Below are positions 63,579 through 64,000 of a DNA stretch of 64,000 nucleotides, in pieces. How positions within the stretch are numbered: the first letter of the stretch is position 1; each line of letters begins with the position of its first letter. The notes beneath the pieces were generated by a model that saw nothing but the letters and a program-made list of their open reading frames with translations, had not been told where the DNA came from and searched no databases. Position numbers and translations under genes: made by a program. Source of the DNA: CAJBVW01 sp964457335 (GTDB taxonomy: Bacteria; Myxococcota_A; UBA796; SXON01); NCBI GenBank assembly GCA_964457335.1, contig CAYWGD010000002.1:62001-126000 (forward strand), given 5' to 3'.

Positions 63579-64000
63579 CTACTGGCGCGAGCGGCTCGCC
63601 AGGGCCACGTCCGTGAGGCCGGCCTCGCGCGCCTTCGAGATGACCTTCATGATCAGCTCGTACGTGGCGGTCTGATCACCACGAATGACCACGCGTGTCG
63701 ACGCGGCGCCGCGCTTGATCTCCGCGAGCTTCCCGTCGAGCTGGTCGAGGGTGATCTGGTCCGCCTCGACGAAGAGCGTCCCGTCCGGGAGCACGGAGAT
63801 GACGATGTCCTTGGGGACCAGCGGCGTCTCGCCGGTGCCCTGGGGCGTCTGCACCTGGAGCGCGCGCTCGGAGAGGAGCTCCTTCGCCGCCGCCGCCTGC
63901 CGCTCGGCCTCCACCATCGAGGAGGAGACCACCATGAAGATGATCAGGAGGACGAGGAACACGTCCGTGAGCGGGGTGATGTTGATCTCGGCGAAGATCG
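63579..64000 (-). CDS. ExbD/TolR-family protein, 5' end outside window
   Basis: The last ~139 codons of an ExbD-type gene. The first codons visible read IFAEINITPLTDVFLVLLI, the canonical ExbD membrane start with the proton-path Asp. The periplasmic part has PKDIVISVLPDGTLFVE and STRVVIRGDQTATYELIMKV. A third ExbD in the window, in a separate transcription unit from the 58-59 kb operon. Its ExbB partner is probably just outside. Confidence 0.9.
   Translation of the reverse strand, partial: IFAEINITPLTDVFLVLLIIFMVVSSSMVEAERQAAAAKELLSERALQVQTPQGTGETPLVPKDIVISVLPDGTLFVEADQITLDQLDGKLAEIKRGAASTRVVIRGDQTATYELIMKVISKAREAGLTDVALASRSRQ

Overview
The window is about 70% GC by eye and gene-dense. It looks like a chromosomal segment of a member of the Myxococcota (or a close relative in the old Deltaproteobacteria). 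Reasons: two proteins end in a MYXO-CTERM-like tail (Gly/Cys cluster, one hydrophobic helix, Arg cluster); there are many lipoproteins with Asp/Thr/Gly/Ser-rich linkers after the lipid-attachment Cys; a MopE-type calcium/metal-binding repeat is present; codon use is strongly G/C-ending; and start and stop codons overlap repeatedly as GTGA, ATGA or TGATG. No tRNA, rRNA, phage, insertion sequence or CRISPR array was seen. No gap between genes exceeds 300 bases.

Layout. 1-5.0 kb: a hydrolase-like lipoprotein (leftward, cut by the edge), then a secreted zinc metalloprotease coupled to a TPR protein and a small barrel-like protein. 5.1-7.1 kb: groES-groEL, leftward. 7.3-10.7 kb: two unknown proteins, RNA polymerase omega, a 73-residue protein and urocanase. 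10.8-15.6 kb: KhpA, an ECF sigma factor, a large Pro/Ala-linker protein, a DUF1460 amidase-like protein and a HAD phosphatase. 15.7-21.1 kb: phosphoglucomutase and a chain of lipoproteins, leftward. 21.2-25.8 kb: glycerol kinase, a MYXO-CTERM protein, DedA, a DUF218 protein and the E2 subunit of 2-oxoglutarate dehydrogenase. 25.9-31.1 kb: RsgA, an alginate-export-like porin, a large lipoprotein and a thioesterase, leftward and mostly overlapping. 31.3 kb: a SelW-like selenoprotein with an in-frame UGA. 31.5-35.2 kb: a J-domain protein, an OYE-family oxidoreductase, a decayed and an intact copy of a duplicated lipoprotein, and a small membrane protein. 35.2-37.2 kb: a TrmB-like and a second methyltransferase-like protein, then an epimerase. 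37.2-42.7 kb: a VKOR-thioredoxin / OmpA-like / TlpA-like / beta-helix operon, then a MopE/FG-GAP lipoprotein. 42.8-46.4 kb: a radical SAM-SPASM protein coupled to a glycosyltransferase, and an aldehyde dehydrogenase homologue without its catalytic residues. 46.5-49.5 kb: GluQ and a DprE2/DprE1-like pair. 49.6-58.0 kb: a DUF2325 protein, omega-amidase plus aminotransferase, a 25-codon peptide gene, a degenerate cyclase homologue, a CFA-synthase-like methyltransferase, an HD protein, an SF1 helicase and a DCC thiol protein. 58.1-64.0 kb: an ExbB-ExbD-ExbD energy-transducing operon, lipoproteins, RsmI and a further ExbD at the edge.

Between the genes lie three classes of unusual DNA: a GC-rich hairpin repeat present five or six times just after stop codons; a 65-bp repeat present twice, both times between convergent genes; and a 164-bp imperfect palindrome that spans the whole gap between two convergent genes and includes both stop codons.

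How the genes work together. The recurring theme is the cell envelope: lipoproteins, porin-like barrels, ExbB/D, OmpA-like and disulfide-forming proteins. Core functions (GroESL, omega, RsgA, RsmI, GluQ, KhpA, PGM, GlpK, E2) are scattered between them rather than grouped by pathway. The best-supported novelties are the selenoprotein, the structured intergenic elements, the 25-residue peptide gene and the catalytically stripped ALDH homologue.
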